Assembly (NCBI GenBank): GCA_036642795.1
Contig: JAVXTH010000020.1
Span: 1 to 22,977 of the forward strand
Origin: JAVXTH01 sp036642795
Lineage (GTDB): Bacteria; Bacillota_I; Bacilli_A; Erysipelotrichales; Erysipelotrichaceae
DNA length: 22,977 nucleotides
Direction: 5' to 3'
Both the position numbers and the translations under genes were made by a program. Position 1 is the stretch's first letter; the number at the start of each line of letters is the position of its first letter. The notes under the pieces were generated by a model. It saw only the letters and a list, made by a program, of their open reading frames with translations, was not told the DNA's origin and made no database searches. Positions 12,619 through 20,068 of the stretch are shown here, piece after piece.

Positions 12619-13317
12619 ATGAAATGGTTAAAATGCGTAATAGAGTTTTTATTTGTTCGAAAAGAAGCAACGACAACCTTTTATATTCAAGGTAATGATG
12701 TCTTACCACAACCGTTAAAAAAAGAGGAAGAATTAGCTGCAATGATTGCGTTTGAACATGGTGATTTAGAAGCAAGAGCATCTTTAATTGAACATAATTT
12801 ACGATTGGTTGTTTATATCGCGAAGCGTTATGAAAGTAATCCAATCTTTATGGAGGACTTAATATCAATTGGAAGTATTGGTTTAATCAAAGCAGTGAAT
12901 ACATTTAAACGCGATAAGAATATTAAATTAGTTACTTATGCATCGCGCTGCATTGAAAATGAAATCTTAATGTTTTTAAGAAAAAAGAATCGTCGTAGAA
13001 TTGAAGTTAGTTTTGATGAACCATTGAATGTCGATTACGATGGAAATGAATTATTACTTAGTGATATTTTAGGAACACCCGATGATTTAGTTACCAAAGA
13101 AGTCGAAACCAATGAGAATAAAAGGGTATTATTAGCGGCCATGGCTTGTTTAAAAGATCGCGAACGAGCTATTCTACAAATGCGTTATGGAATTGAACAT
13201 GAAGAATTAACCCAAAAGGATATTGCCTTACGTTTAGGTATTTCACAATCTTATATTTCTAGATTAGAAAAGCGAATTATTAATAAATTAAAAAACCAAA
13301 TGAAGAATAATAACTGA
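12619..13317 (+). CDS. sigE: RNA polymerase sporulation sigma factor, pro-sigma E
   Basis: This is the mother-cell sigma factor, made as an inactive precursor. The 232-aa product is near the usual 239. The N-terminal pro-sequence is MKWLKCVIEFLFVRK and beyond; by alignment with the B. subtilis VYYIGG cleavage region, processing should occur near Phe21-Tyr22. Region 2 carries IEHNLRLVVYIAKRYE, EDLISIGSIGLIKAVNTF and LVTYASRCIENEILMFLR. Region 4 ends in the helix-turn-helix GISQSYISRLEKRI. ATG 12619 follows GGGGTGAT (12607-12613); the frame is open upstream only because it overlaps spoIIGA. It is co-transcribed with spoIIGA. No clear terminator precedes sigG. Confidence 0.97.
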   Translation: MKWLKCVIEFLFVRKEATTTFYIQGNDVLPQPLKKEEELAAMIAFEHGDLEARASLIEHNLRLVVYIAKRYESNPIFMEDLISIGSIGLIKAVNTFKRDKNIKLVTYASRCIENEILMFLRKKNRRRIEVSFDEPLNVDYDGNELLLSDILGTPDDLVTKEVETNENKRVLLAAMACLKDRERAILQMRYGIEHEELTQKDIALRLGISQSYISRLEKRIINKLKNQMKNNN

Positions 13318-13340
13318 CAACATTTACCAACCACTTATTG

Positions 13341-13386
13341 CTATAAAGGTATAAGCTTTGGGCAAACTTCTAGTATTCATAGGAGG
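13341..13386 (+). promoter_or_regulatory. Possible sigma F-type promoter and ribosome site of sigG
   Basis: GGGCAAACTT (13360-13369) matches the sigma F/G -10 consensus GGNNANANTR at all but the last base. CTATA (13341-13345) is one mismatch from GYATA at a 14-bp spacing. Forespore control of sigG by sigma F is the B. subtilis rule. AGGAGG is at 13381-13386. Confidence 0.4.
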
Positions 13387-13392
13387 CATGTC

Positions 13393-14169
13393 ATGAGTCG
13401 ATATAAAGTAGAAATAAGTGGGGTAAATACCGCAACCTTAAAGGTTTTAAACAACAAGGAAATGAAAGCTTTATTTTTAGCTTTACAAGCAGGGGATGAA
13501 AGCGCAAAAAATGTTTTAATTCAAGGCAATTTAAAATTAGTTTTATCAATTGTACAACGTTTTTCTCAACGTTGTGATAATATGGATGATTTGTTTCAAG
13601 TCGGTTGTATCGGTTTAATCAAATCAATTGATAATTTTGATTTAAAACATGAAGTTCGTTTTTCTACTTATGCAGTTCCGATGATCATGGGAGAAATTAA
13701 ACGTTATTTAAGAGATAATCAAGCAATACGAGTTTCAAGACATTTAAAAGATATTGCTTATAAAGCCTTTCGAATCAAGGAACAATATATTCATGACCAC
13801 CAAGAAGAGCCTACGATTGCATATTTAGCGCAAGCTTTAGAAGTAAAAGAAAAAGATGTGATCGAAGCCTTTGATTCTGTTCAATCGGTCATATCCATAT
13901 TTGAACCAATTTATAATAGCGATGGTGATGAATTATTATTACTCGATCAAATAAAAGATGATAAAGATGAAATTGCTATCATGAGTAATGTGATGGCTTT
14001 AAATAATAGTATGAAATCATTAAATGATAAAGAGCGGGGAATTATTCAAAAACGTTTTTATGATGATATGACTCAAAGTGAAATTGCCAAGGAATTAGGT
14101 ATTTCTCAAGCGCAAGTTTCGCGTTTAGAAAAGAATGCAATTGCCGTATTAAAAAAGAATTTCGATTAA
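13393..14169 (+). CDS. sigG: RNA polymerase sporulation sigma factor G
   Basis: This is the late forespore sigma factor; its 258 aa compare with 260 in B. subtilis. It shows the sigma G-specific start MSRYKVEISGVNTATLKVLNNKEM, region 2 with GNLKLVLSIVQRFSQR, DDLFQVGCIGLIKSIDNFD and RFSTYAVPMIMGEIKRYLRD, then IRVSRHLKDIAYKA in region 3. Region 4 ends with GISQAQVSRLEKNAI. Unlike sigma E it has no cleaved pro-sequence. The start ATG follows AGGAGG by 6 bases. It lies 75 bp after sigE, the classic spoIIGA-sigE-sigG order. Expression may combine readthrough with a sigma F-type promoter in the gap. Confidence 0.97.
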   Translation: MSRYKVEISGVNTATLKVLNNKEMKALFLALQAGDESAKNVLIQGNLKLVLSIVQRFSQRCDNMDDLFQVGCIGLIKSIDNFDLKHEVRFSTYAVPMIMGEIKRYLRDNQAIRVSRHLKDIAYKAFRIKEQYIHDHQEEPTIAYLAQALEVKEKDVIEAFDSVQSVISIFEPIYNSDGDELLLLDQIKDDKDEIAIMSNVMALNNSMKSLNDKERGIIQKRFYDDMTQSEIAKELGISQAQVSRLEKNAIAVLKKNFD

Positions 14170-14214
14170 TGGCTACCTTTCAAATTCAATACATAAGATA
14201 GAATGGGTGAAATT

Positions 14215-14451
14215 ATGCGATTAAGTGAATTAAGTGAAAAACAAGTTGTTAATATCAACAGTGGTGAAATCATTGGAATGGTACGAGATTGTGATTTGAA
14301 TTATCATGATTATTGTGTGGAAGCATTCATTGTAATAAAGAAAGAAAAAGGCTTTCATAAGTTGTTTCCTTGGTTCTTTCAAAGCGTAGAAATTTGTATT
14401 AAAATTGATCATATTGAATCAATTGGAGAAGATGTAATCTTAATTCGATGA
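14215..14451 (+). CDS. ylmC: YlmC/YmxH-family PRC-barrel sporulation protein
   Basis: This small soluble protein (78 aa) is a single PRC-barrel-like domain. It opens MRLSELSEKQVVNINSGEIIG and closes with the family signature IESIGEDVILIR. Relatives lie beside sigG or the ylm division genes in most spore-formers, and their molecular role is not known. ATG 14215 fits the family start and lies 5 bases after GGGTG; an ATG at 14203 is in frame but belongs to that ribosome site. The gene is only 45 bp after sigG, so the two are probably co-transcribed. The following 137-bp gap separates it from sepF. Confidence 0.88.
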   Translation: MRLSELSEKQVVNINSGEIIGMVRDCDLNYHDYCVEAFIVIKKEKGFHKLFPWFFQSVEICIKIDHIESIGEDVILIR

Positions 14452-14543
14452 AAGATTTAATAAAAATGACAAAAAGTTGTCTAAAAACAAGTAAAAATGT
14501 CAAAATCTTAAACAAAAGTTTAATCTAATGTTTTTCTCAGTGG

Positions 14544-14579
14544 TTAGTTTATGCTATAATATAACTAATATACAGGAGG
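14544..14579 (+). promoter_or_regulatory. sepF promoter (extended -10) and ribosome site
   Basis: TGCTATAAT (14552-14560) is an extended -10 with no strong -35. It is bracketed by short inverted arms, TTAGTT (14544-14549) and AACTAA (14563-14568). AGGAGG is at 14574-14579. This would start the sepF-ylmH-divIVA transcript. Confidence 0.6.
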
Positions 14580-14588
14580 TATACATTT

Positions 14589-14990
14589 ATGGGTATCAGC
14601 CAAAAAATTAGAGAATTCGTATCCCCAAGCGATGAAGATGATGTTTTAGAGTTAGATGAGAATGAAGCGGCTTCAATTTCTGATTACGAAGCTCCACAAT
14701 CTAAAAATATATCTAAGGTAACTTCGGATACAAAAATGGTATTATTTGAACCACGATCTTTTGATGAAGCAGAAGAAGTAGCACGTCGTTTAAAAGAGAA
14801 TCGAGCAGCTGTTGTGAATTTACACAAACTTCAAAGAGAATATGCACAAAGAACGATTGATTTTCTAACGGGTGTTATTTTTGCGTTAGATGGTTCCATT
14901 CAAAAAATTGGTCATAATGTTATCTTATGTACACCAAAGAATATTGGCGTTCATGGGGAAATATCGCTGGATAGTAGCGAAGAAGATTAG
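14589..14990 (+). CDS. sepF: Cell division protein SepF
   Basis: SepF anchors FtsZ to the membrane and bundles its filaments at the septum. The 133-aa product has an N-terminal amphipathic helix (MGISQKIREFV) for membrane binding. An acidic linker of about 35 residues follows, then the globular domain from about residue 48: MVLFEPRSFDEAEEVARRLKENRAAVVNL and RTIDFLTGVIFALDG, ending KIGHNVILCTPKN. The start follows AGGAGG by 9 bases. It leads a run of genes with ylmH (1-base overlap) and divIVA. The usual neighbours ylmD, ylmE and ylmG are absent. Confidence 0.96.
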   Translation: MGISQKIREFVSPSDEDDVLELDENEAASISDYEAPQSKNISKVTSDTKMVLFEPRSFDEAEEVARRLKENRAAVVNLHKLQREYAQRTIDFLTGVIFALDGSIQKIGHNVILCTPKNIGVHGEISLDSSEED

Positions 14991-15739
14991 TGAATAAAAA
15001 TAAGTGTAAGCAATTAGGTAGTAATGATGAATTTGTTGCTCGTATCGATGATTGGTTAACACAATCAAAGAAACATCACAAATTGATTGTTACACCTTTT
15101 TTATCGCTTGAAAAGCAACAAATATTAGAAAAAGTAATTGGTAATACTTATCCTTATTTATTAGCTGGTGGTTATGATAACGCCGAAAATAAAAAAGCTT
15201 ATATTGGCGATGATGAGATTGATCATGATATTTTGATGTTGCGTGCAACCTATGATACAAGTTATCATCAAATATCCCATCGTGATGTTTTAGGTGCTTT
15301 TATGCATGCTGGAATCGCTCGGGATTGCTTTGGCGATATTCATGTAAAAGAAGGGTATATCTATGTCTTTGTTAGTAAAGAATTAGAAGCTTTCATTATC
15401 AATACAATTGTAAAAATTAATCATGCCTGCATTGAATTTGAACGATTCAACGAGCCAATTCAACTGATGTGGGATATTGATTGGCATGATGCAACTCTTT
15501 CCTCACTGCGATGTGATGTCCTTGTGGCAGCTATCAGTAAACTTTCACGAAGCAAAGCACAGGCATTAATTCAAAGTGGTTATGTGAAAATCAATCAGGT
15601 AATACTTGAAGATTGTGATAGAGTATGTAATAATAATAGTACGATTTCGATTCGTGGATATGGTCGTTTTAAATTATTAACGAGCAATCGAGTCACAAAA
15701 AAAGGGAATATCGTAGTTTCCATAGGGACGTATCGATAA
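14990..15739 (+). CDS. ylmH: S4-domain RNA-binding protein YlmH
   Basis: The product is 249 aa. The N-terminal two thirds form the YlmH-specific region: TPFLSLEKQQILEKV, GGYDNAENKKAYIG, and HRDVLGAFMHAGIARDCFGDI. The C-terminal S4 RNA-binding domain (about 180-245) shows SLRCDVLVAAISKLSRSKAQ, LIQSGYVKINQ, then ISIRGYGRFKL and TKKGNIVV. S4 proteins of this type bind rRNA or tRNA on the ribosome, and B. subtilis YlmH has been linked to rescue of stalled chains. GTG 14990 shares its G with the sepF stop codon, which suggests coupling; no strong ribosome site is visible. It is followed after 15 bases by divIVA. Confidence 0.95.
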   Translation: MNKNKCKQLGSNDEFVARIDDWLTQSKKHHKLIVTPFLSLEKQQILEKVIGNTYPYLLAGGYDNAENKKAYIGDDEIDHDILMLRATYDTSYHQISHRDVLGAFMHAGIARDCFGDIHVKEGYIYVFVSKELEAFIINTIVKINHACIEFERFNEPIQLMWDIDWHDATLSSLRCDVLVAAISKLSRSKAQALIQSGYVKINQVILEDCDRVCNNNSTISIRGYGRFKLLTSNRVTKKGNIVVSIGTYR

Positions 15740-15754
15740 GGAGGCGATTGATTC

Positions 15755-16198
15755 ATGGGGAATGTTACATTTGACACCATGCGAAAAGGTTATAACCGAT
15801 ATCAAGTGGAAGACAAATTAAACGAAATGGATCAAGAGTTGGCGATGTTAAACCGAAAGGTTGACATGTATCGAGAACGTGCAAATGAAGCCAATGAACA
15901 ACTGAAAACAATAAAGGATAAGTACCAATTTGTTGTAGAAGGTTTATCCGCAAAAGAAAAAGCAGCGGATGAAATGGCACATATGGCAACCAAAGAAGCT
16001 AACATGATTGTTGATACAGCAAATGTAAATGCAGATATCATCGTCAAAGAGGCTTTAATGACCGCAAGAACCATTTTATTAGAAATCGCTAAATTAGGAA
16101 ATGAAGCAAGTGAAATAAAAGGTAATATGAAAGAACAATTAGAAGCTTTAAGTAAAGCATTGGAAGCATTTGAAGTTCCTAATATTCCTGAGATTTAA
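15755..16198 (+). CDS. divIVA: DivIVA-domain cell division protein
   Basis: DivIVA proteins sense negatively curved membrane and organise the division site or pole. The 147-aa product starts with the short membrane-binding DivIVA head (VTFDTMRKGYNRYQVEDKLNEM). It continues as coiled coil with heptad-like Leu/Met/Ala spacing, rich in Glu and Lys, to about residue 140. The N-terminus lacks the longer 'LTPLDIHNK' lead found in B. subtilis DivIVA, so it is a diverged member and could be closer to GpsB. The position (sepF-ylmH-divIVA-ileS) supports DivIVA. AAGGAGG (15738-15744) precedes the ATG by 10 bases. Confidence 0.88.
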   Translation: MGNVTFDTMRKGYNRYQVEDKLNEMDQELAMLNRKVDMYRERANEANEQLKTIKDKYQFVVEGLSAKEKAADEMAHMATKEANMIVDTANVNADIIVKEALMTARTILLEIAKLGNEASEIKGNMKEQLEALSKALEAFEVPNIPEI

Positions 16199-16204
16199 AC
16201 ATTT

Positions 16205-16440
16205 AAAAGCAATGCGTAAAGACACGTTTATCAATACAATCATTTATAGAGACTTAATCAATTGCTGAAAGATTAAGAATGAGATTGATCTTCATCCCTT
16301 TACAAGCTAGTTTTCTGAAAGCTTAGTAAGAAAACTCGGAACTTTACCGTTATAAAGATTGAGGGCATATATCAATGATATATGAACTAAGGTGGTACCG
16401 CGTATTTAACGTCCTTAGCGATAGGGATGTTTTTTTTATA
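16205..16440 (+). ncRNA. T-box riboswitch (tRNA-Ile sensing) leader of ileS
   Basis: All hallmarks are readable. Stem I closes with GTAAAG near 16216 pairing with CTTTAC (16298-16303). Its distal arm AGAGACTTAATC...GATTAAG encloses the GCTGAAA-type loop. The specifier loop contains ATC (Ile) at 16294-16296, with a second ATC at 16288-16290. The T-box AAGGTGGTACCGCG lies at 16389-16402; its TGGT pairs with the ACCA end of uncharged tRNA-Ile. The antiterminator CTAAGG (16387-16392) with CCTTAG (16413-16418) excludes the terminator. Uncharged tRNA-Ile therefore turns ileS on. Confidence 0.93.
16408..16437 (+). terminator. T-box terminator
   Basis: AACGTCC (16408-16414) pairs with GGATGTT (16425-16431), including one G-U, and an eight-T run follows. 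Its 5' arm shares CC at 16413-16414 with the antiterminator, giving the on/off switch. Confidence 0.88.
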
Positions 16441-16453
16441 GGAGGAAATGACG

Positions 16454-19180
16454 ATGGAATACAAAGACACATTATTAATGCCAAAAACCGATTTTGAAAT
16501 GAGAGGTAAATTACCAAGCAAAGAACCTTTAATTCAAAAAAGATGGAAAGAAGAGCACATTTATGAAAAGATGATGGCAAAACATGCAGATGCAAAGAGT
16601 TTTGTTCTTCATGATGGGCCTCCTTATGCCAATGGAGATATTCATATTGGGCATGCACTAAACAAAGCATTGAAGGATGTTATTGTACGTTCTCACTATA
16701 TGATGGGTTATAAGACCCCTTATGTACCTGGCTGGGATACTCATGGTTTACCAATTGAACATGCGATTACAAAACTAGGCCATGATCGTAAAACGATGAG
16801 TGTTGCGGATTTCCGTAAACTTTGTTATGACTATGCACTGGAACAAGTCAACATTCAAAAAGAAGGATTTTTAGCACTTGGTGTAACCGGTGATTATGAT
16901 CATCCTTATATCACACTTAAAAAAGAGTATGAAGCAAAACAAATTAATATTTTTTCAAAGATGGCCATGGATGGTTTAATCTATAAAGGATTAAAACCAG
17001 TTTACTGGAGTCCATCAAGTGAATCTGCCTTGGCGGAAGCTGAAATTGAGTATAAAGACGTTAAAAGTCCAACCATCTTTGTATCTTTTAAGGTGGAAGA
17101 TGGAAAAGGTATTTTAACACAAGAGGATGCTTTTATTATTTGGACTACAACCCCTTGGACAATTCCTGCCAATTTAGCCATTTGTTTAAATGAAAGATTT
17201 ACGTATGCTTTAGTTGAAAGTGAAAAAGGTAGATTTGTTGTTTTAGAAGAATTAGTTGATTCTTTATGGGAAAAATTTGAATTTAAAGATAAAAAGATTC
17301 TTAAAACATTTAAAGGAAAAGAATTAGAAGGAATTACCACAAAACATCCTTTCTTAGATAAAACATCTTTAATTATTCTAGGCGATCATGTTACAGCGGA
17401 TGCTGGTACTGGTTGTGTTCATACTGCTCCAGGTCATGGTGTGGATGACTTTAATGTTGGAATGAAATATGGTTTACCAGCTTTTTGTCCAGTCGATGAA
17501 AAGGGTTGTTTAACAAGTGAAGCCGGAGAATTTTTAGAAGGTCAATTTGTTGATGATGCGAATAAAACGGTAGTTAAGAAATTAGATGAATTAGGGGTAT
17601 TATTAAAACTAGAGTTTATAACGCACTCCTATCCTCATGACTGGCGTACTAAAAAACCAATTATTTTTAGAGCAACAACACAATGGTTTGCTTCCATTGA
17701 TAAAATTCGTCAACAATTATTAGATGAAATTGATAAAGTTAAATGGGTTCCAACTTGGGGTCAAACAAGAATGCACAACATGATCTGTGATCGTGGTGAT
17801 TGGTGTATTTCTAGACAACGTGCTTGGGGTGTACCAATTCCAATTATCTATGCAGAAGATAAAACACCAATTATGGAAGAAGCAGTATTTGCTCACATTG
17901 AAAAGATAATTGAAACAGAGGGAACCAATGCTTGGTTTGAAAAAGATGCGAAAGCATTACTTCCAGAAGGCTATACGCATCCAGGTTCACCAAATGGTAT
18001 TTTCATTAAAGAAAGCGATACGATGGATGTTTGGTTTGATTCAGGTTCTTCCCATACAAGTTGCATGGAAGAGCGTGGCTTAGGCTATCCTGCTGATTTA
18101 TACTTTGAGGGTAGTGATCAATATCGTGGTTGGTTTAATTCCTCATTAATTATTGGAACTGCTTATCATGGATCCTCTCCTTATCGTGAAGTATTGAGCC
18201 ATGGCTTTATCATGGATGGAAAAGGCGTTAAAATGTCGAAGAGTCAATGGAACGCAGTTTCTCCAAGTCATATTACAAAGAACTTTGGAGCAGATATCTT
18301 ACGGATGTGGGCTACAAGTGTTGATTATCAAGCCGATTGTAGTATGAGTGATGATATTATGAAACAATGTGCAGAAGCTTATCGTAAAGTTCGTAATACA
18401 TTCCGTTTCATGTTGGGTAATTTAAATCAAGATGATTTCACAAAAGCTGATTTACAAGATGTGAATGAATTACCATTAATTGATCAATATATGTTGATTC
18501 GCTTAAGTCAAGCAAATGAAAATGCAATCAAAGCATACAATGAATATCGTTTCTCTGATATTACGACTGCCTTAACAAATCTAATGACAAATGAATTATC
18601 TAGTTATTATTGTGATTTCACTAAAGATATTCTATATATTGAAAAGAAAGATGACAAACGTCGTCGTCAAGTACAAACCGTTTTGTATTATGCAGTGGAT
18701 ACCTTACTACGTTTATGGGCACCAATCTTAGTTCATACTTGCGAAGAAATTAATGATTTCTTCCATAGTGAAGCTGAATCCATTCATTTAGGTGAATTTG
18801 CGAAATCAATGCATTTTGAAGATGAAGCAATTATTCTAGAGAAAATGAATCGTCTGCTAGCATTACGTAGTGATATCTTTAAAGCTTTAGAGAATGCTCG
18901 TAATAATAAAGTGATTGGTAAATCATTAGAAGCTCATGTTTATGTCAATGTGGAAGATCATGATAAACAATTAATTGATGAAATATTGGGAGATAAATTT
19001 GCTCAATGGTTAATTGTATCAAGAGCAACTTTAACCAATGCTACGCTTCAATCATATGAAGTATGTAGTGTTGGAGTTGAAAAATGCGAGGGTGTTGTTT
19101 GTCCACGTTGTTGGAACATTAGCGAAAGTACAAGTGAAGATGGCTTGTGTGATCGTTGTCGTAAAGTATTAAGTAAATAG
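16454..19180 (+). CDS. ileS: Isoleucyl-tRNA synthetase
   Basis: This class I synthetase charges tRNA-Ile. The product is 908 aa. From ATG 16454 it has HIGH at 64-67 (PPYANGDIHIGHALN), the CP1 editing domain in the 200-400 region (TTPWTIPANLA, HTAPGHGVDDF) and KMSKS at 593-597. The C-terminal zinc ribbon has Cys883, Cys886, Cys899 and Cys902 (CPRCW...CDRC). This is the bacterial type found in Bacillota, with the C-terminal zinc site usually linked to mupirocin sensitivity. ATG 16454 lies 8 bases after GGAGG (16441-16445); an ATG at 16448 is only 2 bases away and unlikely. Control is by the T-box leader, and a clear terminator follows. Confidence 0.98.
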   Translation: MEYKDTLLMPKTDFEMRGKLPSKEPLIQKRWKEEHIYEKMMAKHADAKSFVLHDGPPYANGDIHIGHALNKALKDVIVRSHYMMGYKTPYVPGWDTHGLPIEHAITKLGHDRKTMSVADFRKLCYDYALEQVNIQKEGFLALGVTGDYDHPYITLKKEYEAKQINIFSKMAMDGLIYKGLKPVYWSPSSESALAEAEIEYKDVKSPTIFVSFKVEDGKGILTQEDAFIIWTTTPWTIPANLAICLNERFTYALVESEKGRFVVLEELVDSLWEKFEFKDKKILKTFKGKELEGITTKHPFLDKTSLIILGDHVTADAGTGCVHTAPGHGVDDFNVGMKYGLPAFCPVDEKGCLTSEAGEFLEGQFVDDANKTVVKKLDELGVLLKLEFITHSYPHDWRTKKPIIFRATTQWFASIDKIRQQLLDEIDKVKWVPTWGQTRMHNMICDRGDWCISRQRAWGVPIPIIYAEDKTPIMEEAVFAHIEKIIETEGTNAWFEKDAKALLPEGYTHPGSPNGIFIKESDTMDVWFDSGSSHTSCMEERGLGYPADLYFEGSDQYRGWFNSSLIIGTAYHGSSPYREVLSHGFIMDGKGVKMSKSQWNAVSPSHITKNFGADILRMWATSVDYQADCSMSDDIMKQCAEAYRKVRNTFRFMLGNLNQDDFTKADLQDVNELPLIDQYMLIRLSQANENAIKAYNEYRFSDITTALTNLMTNELSSYYCDFTKDILYIEKKDDKRRRQVQTVLYYAVDTLLRLWAPILVHTCEEINDFFHSEAESIHLGEFAKSMHFEDEAIILEKMNRLLALRSDIFKALENARNNKVIGKSLEAHVYVNVEDHDKQLIDEILGDKFAQWLIVSRATLTNATLQSYEVCSVGVEKCEGVVCPRCWNISESTSEDGLCDRCRKVLSK

Positions 19181-19184
19181 ATAG

Positions 19185-19213
19185 AAAGGGTACCATAAAT
19201 TGTACCCTTTTTT
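19185..19213 (+). terminator. Rho-independent terminator of ileS
   Basis: AAAGGGTAC (19185-19193) and GTACCCTTT (19202-19210) form a perfect 9-bp stem with an 8-base loop, with Ts continuing to 19213. Confidence 0.93.
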
Positions 19214-19241
19214 CATAAAGAAATTGAAAGAAGGAATATAA

Positions 19242-19511
19242 ATGAAAGTTACTTATTTAGATTATCATTTGATTCACTATCAACCAAAAGAATATGATTT
19301 ACAACTTTACGAAAGTGTTCAAAGAATTGGTTGTAGCTTTCCTTTACAAGTCGAAATCATTGATCAGGTGTATTATTGCTTGGATGGTCATAAACGATTA
19401 TCAATTCTTCATGATTTAAATGATCCAAGTAAAACCCAAGTCATGATTTTAATCAAAAATAATGGAAACAACCGAAGTGATGGAGGTTGGTCGCTTCGTA
19501 ATCATCATTAA
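19242..19511 (+). CDS. Stand-alone ParB-like N-terminal domain protein
   Basis: The product is 89 aa. Residues about 20-60 (LYESVQRIGCSFPLQVEIIDQVYYCLDGHKRLSIL) match the ParB/sulfiredoxin-fold core: a helix, 'G...PLqV', then 'yyclDGHKRLsiL', equivalent to the DGxRR nucleotide-binding motif. The HTH and dimerisation domains of true ParB are missing, so it is not a partition protein. The last 15 residues are polar and Gly/Asn/His-rich. Stand-alone domains of this fold can bind or hydrolyse nucleotides, and the role here is unknown. AAGAAGGA (19229-19236) precedes the ATG. No promoter is evident in the short gap after the ileS terminator, so low readthrough from ileS may feed it. A strong terminator follows. 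Confidence 0.72.
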   Translation: MKVTYLDYHLIHYQPKEYDLQLYESVQRIGCSFPLQVEIIDQVYYCLDGHKRLSILHDLNDPSKTQVMILIKNNGNNRSDGGWSLRNHH

Positions 19512-19520
19512 ACAAAATTA

Positions 19521-19553
19521 AAAACAGGATGTCATCTAGGATGTCCTGTTTTT
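19521..19553 (+). terminator. Terminator after the ParB-like gene
   Basis: AAAACAGGA (19521-19529) pairs with TCCTGTTTT (19544-19552). An inner CATC/GATG stem (19533-19536 with 19540-19543) extends it, leaving a 3-base bulge. It ends in a T run. Confidence 0.88.
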
Positions 19554-19613
19554 ATGTGGTAAGGCAAGGATTTAGAATACGTAAAAGCAACTCTACTGTA
19601 TTAAGCGAAATGG

Positions 19614-19641
19614 TTGTAAAAGATATAAATGAGTGTATAAT
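19614..19641 (+). promoter_or_regulatory. Promoter for the small-ORF region
   Basis: TTGTAA (19614-19619), 16-bp spacer, TATAAT (19636-19641). It should start RNA near 19648, upstream of a 12-codon ORF and a small membrane protein gene. The bases between the preceding terminator and this promoter show no other feature. Confidence 0.6.
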
Positions 19642-19693
19642 GAAGTTATCAGTAGATATGGGTGATAAATTTTAATTAAGGGGAGTGAAATAA

Positions 19694-19732
19694 ATGAAAA
19701 CTATGAAAATAGTTATTCTTGAATTTGGTTAA
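19694..19732 (+). CDS. 12-codon ORF: leader peptide or frame-broken remnant
   Basis: ATG 19694 lies 8 bases after GGGGAG (19680-19685) and encodes MKTMKIVILEFG followed by TAA. The ribosome site and upstream promoter suggest it is translated. Two readings are possible. It may be a true short peptide. Or a single base may have been lost near 19729: in the next frame the protein would continue hydrophobically (LILIYVLLHSCFNFQM) and end in basic IIRKKRH, which would give an ordinary one-span membrane peptide. I cannot tell which. Confidence 0.35.
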   Translation: MKTMKIVILEFG

Positions 19733-19804
19733 TTTTAATTTATGTTCTGCTTCATTCGTGTTTTAATTTTCAAATGTTTATTATAAGAAAGAAGAGGCAT
19801 ATTA

Positions 19805-20068
19805 ATGAAATCAACTACGATAGATTTTATAAAAAAACATGTGATATCACTTGTTGTATTAACATTGATTTGGTTATCAACGTTAATGCTTAATGAAAAT
19901 AATTTGATTAGTAATAAAATTATGATGCTCATTGATAATTTTGCTTGGTTAGCGTGTCTGGAGTATGACTACCGAGTAAATCATAAAGAGGACGGTACTT
20001 CTATAACCAAAACTACCTTAATTCTTGCTAGCGTATCAACAATTTTTATCTTACTTTTTTGGCAATAA
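19805..20068 (+). CDS. Small membrane protein of unknown function
   Basis: The product is 87 aa, with hydrophobic segments at about 12-30 (VISLVVLTLIWLSTLML) and 69-86 (TTLILASVSTIFILLFW), and a shorter one around 38-50. A charged stretch (EYDYRVNHKEDG) lies between them, so it is an integral membrane protein with two or three spans. I recognise no family. AGAGG (19793-19797) precedes the ATG by 7 bases. The frame ends just after a run of six T (20055-20060). Moving one base at that run would continue the reading through to 20213, adding about 50 residues with another hydrophobic segment, so the gene may be truncated by slippage or frameshift. Base composition is AT-rich like the neighbours. 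Confidence 0.6.
   Translation: MKSTTIDFIKKHVISLVVLTLIWLSTLMLNENNLISNKIMMLIDNFAWLACLEYDYRVNHKEDGTSITKTTLILASVSTIFILLFWQ

Noticed and set aside
14465..14504. Three TGTC/GACA sites resembling Spo0A boxes upstream of sepF
   Set aside because: Each matches only 7 of 9 positions in a very A-rich stretch, where such matches occur by chance. There is no promoter geometry to support them.
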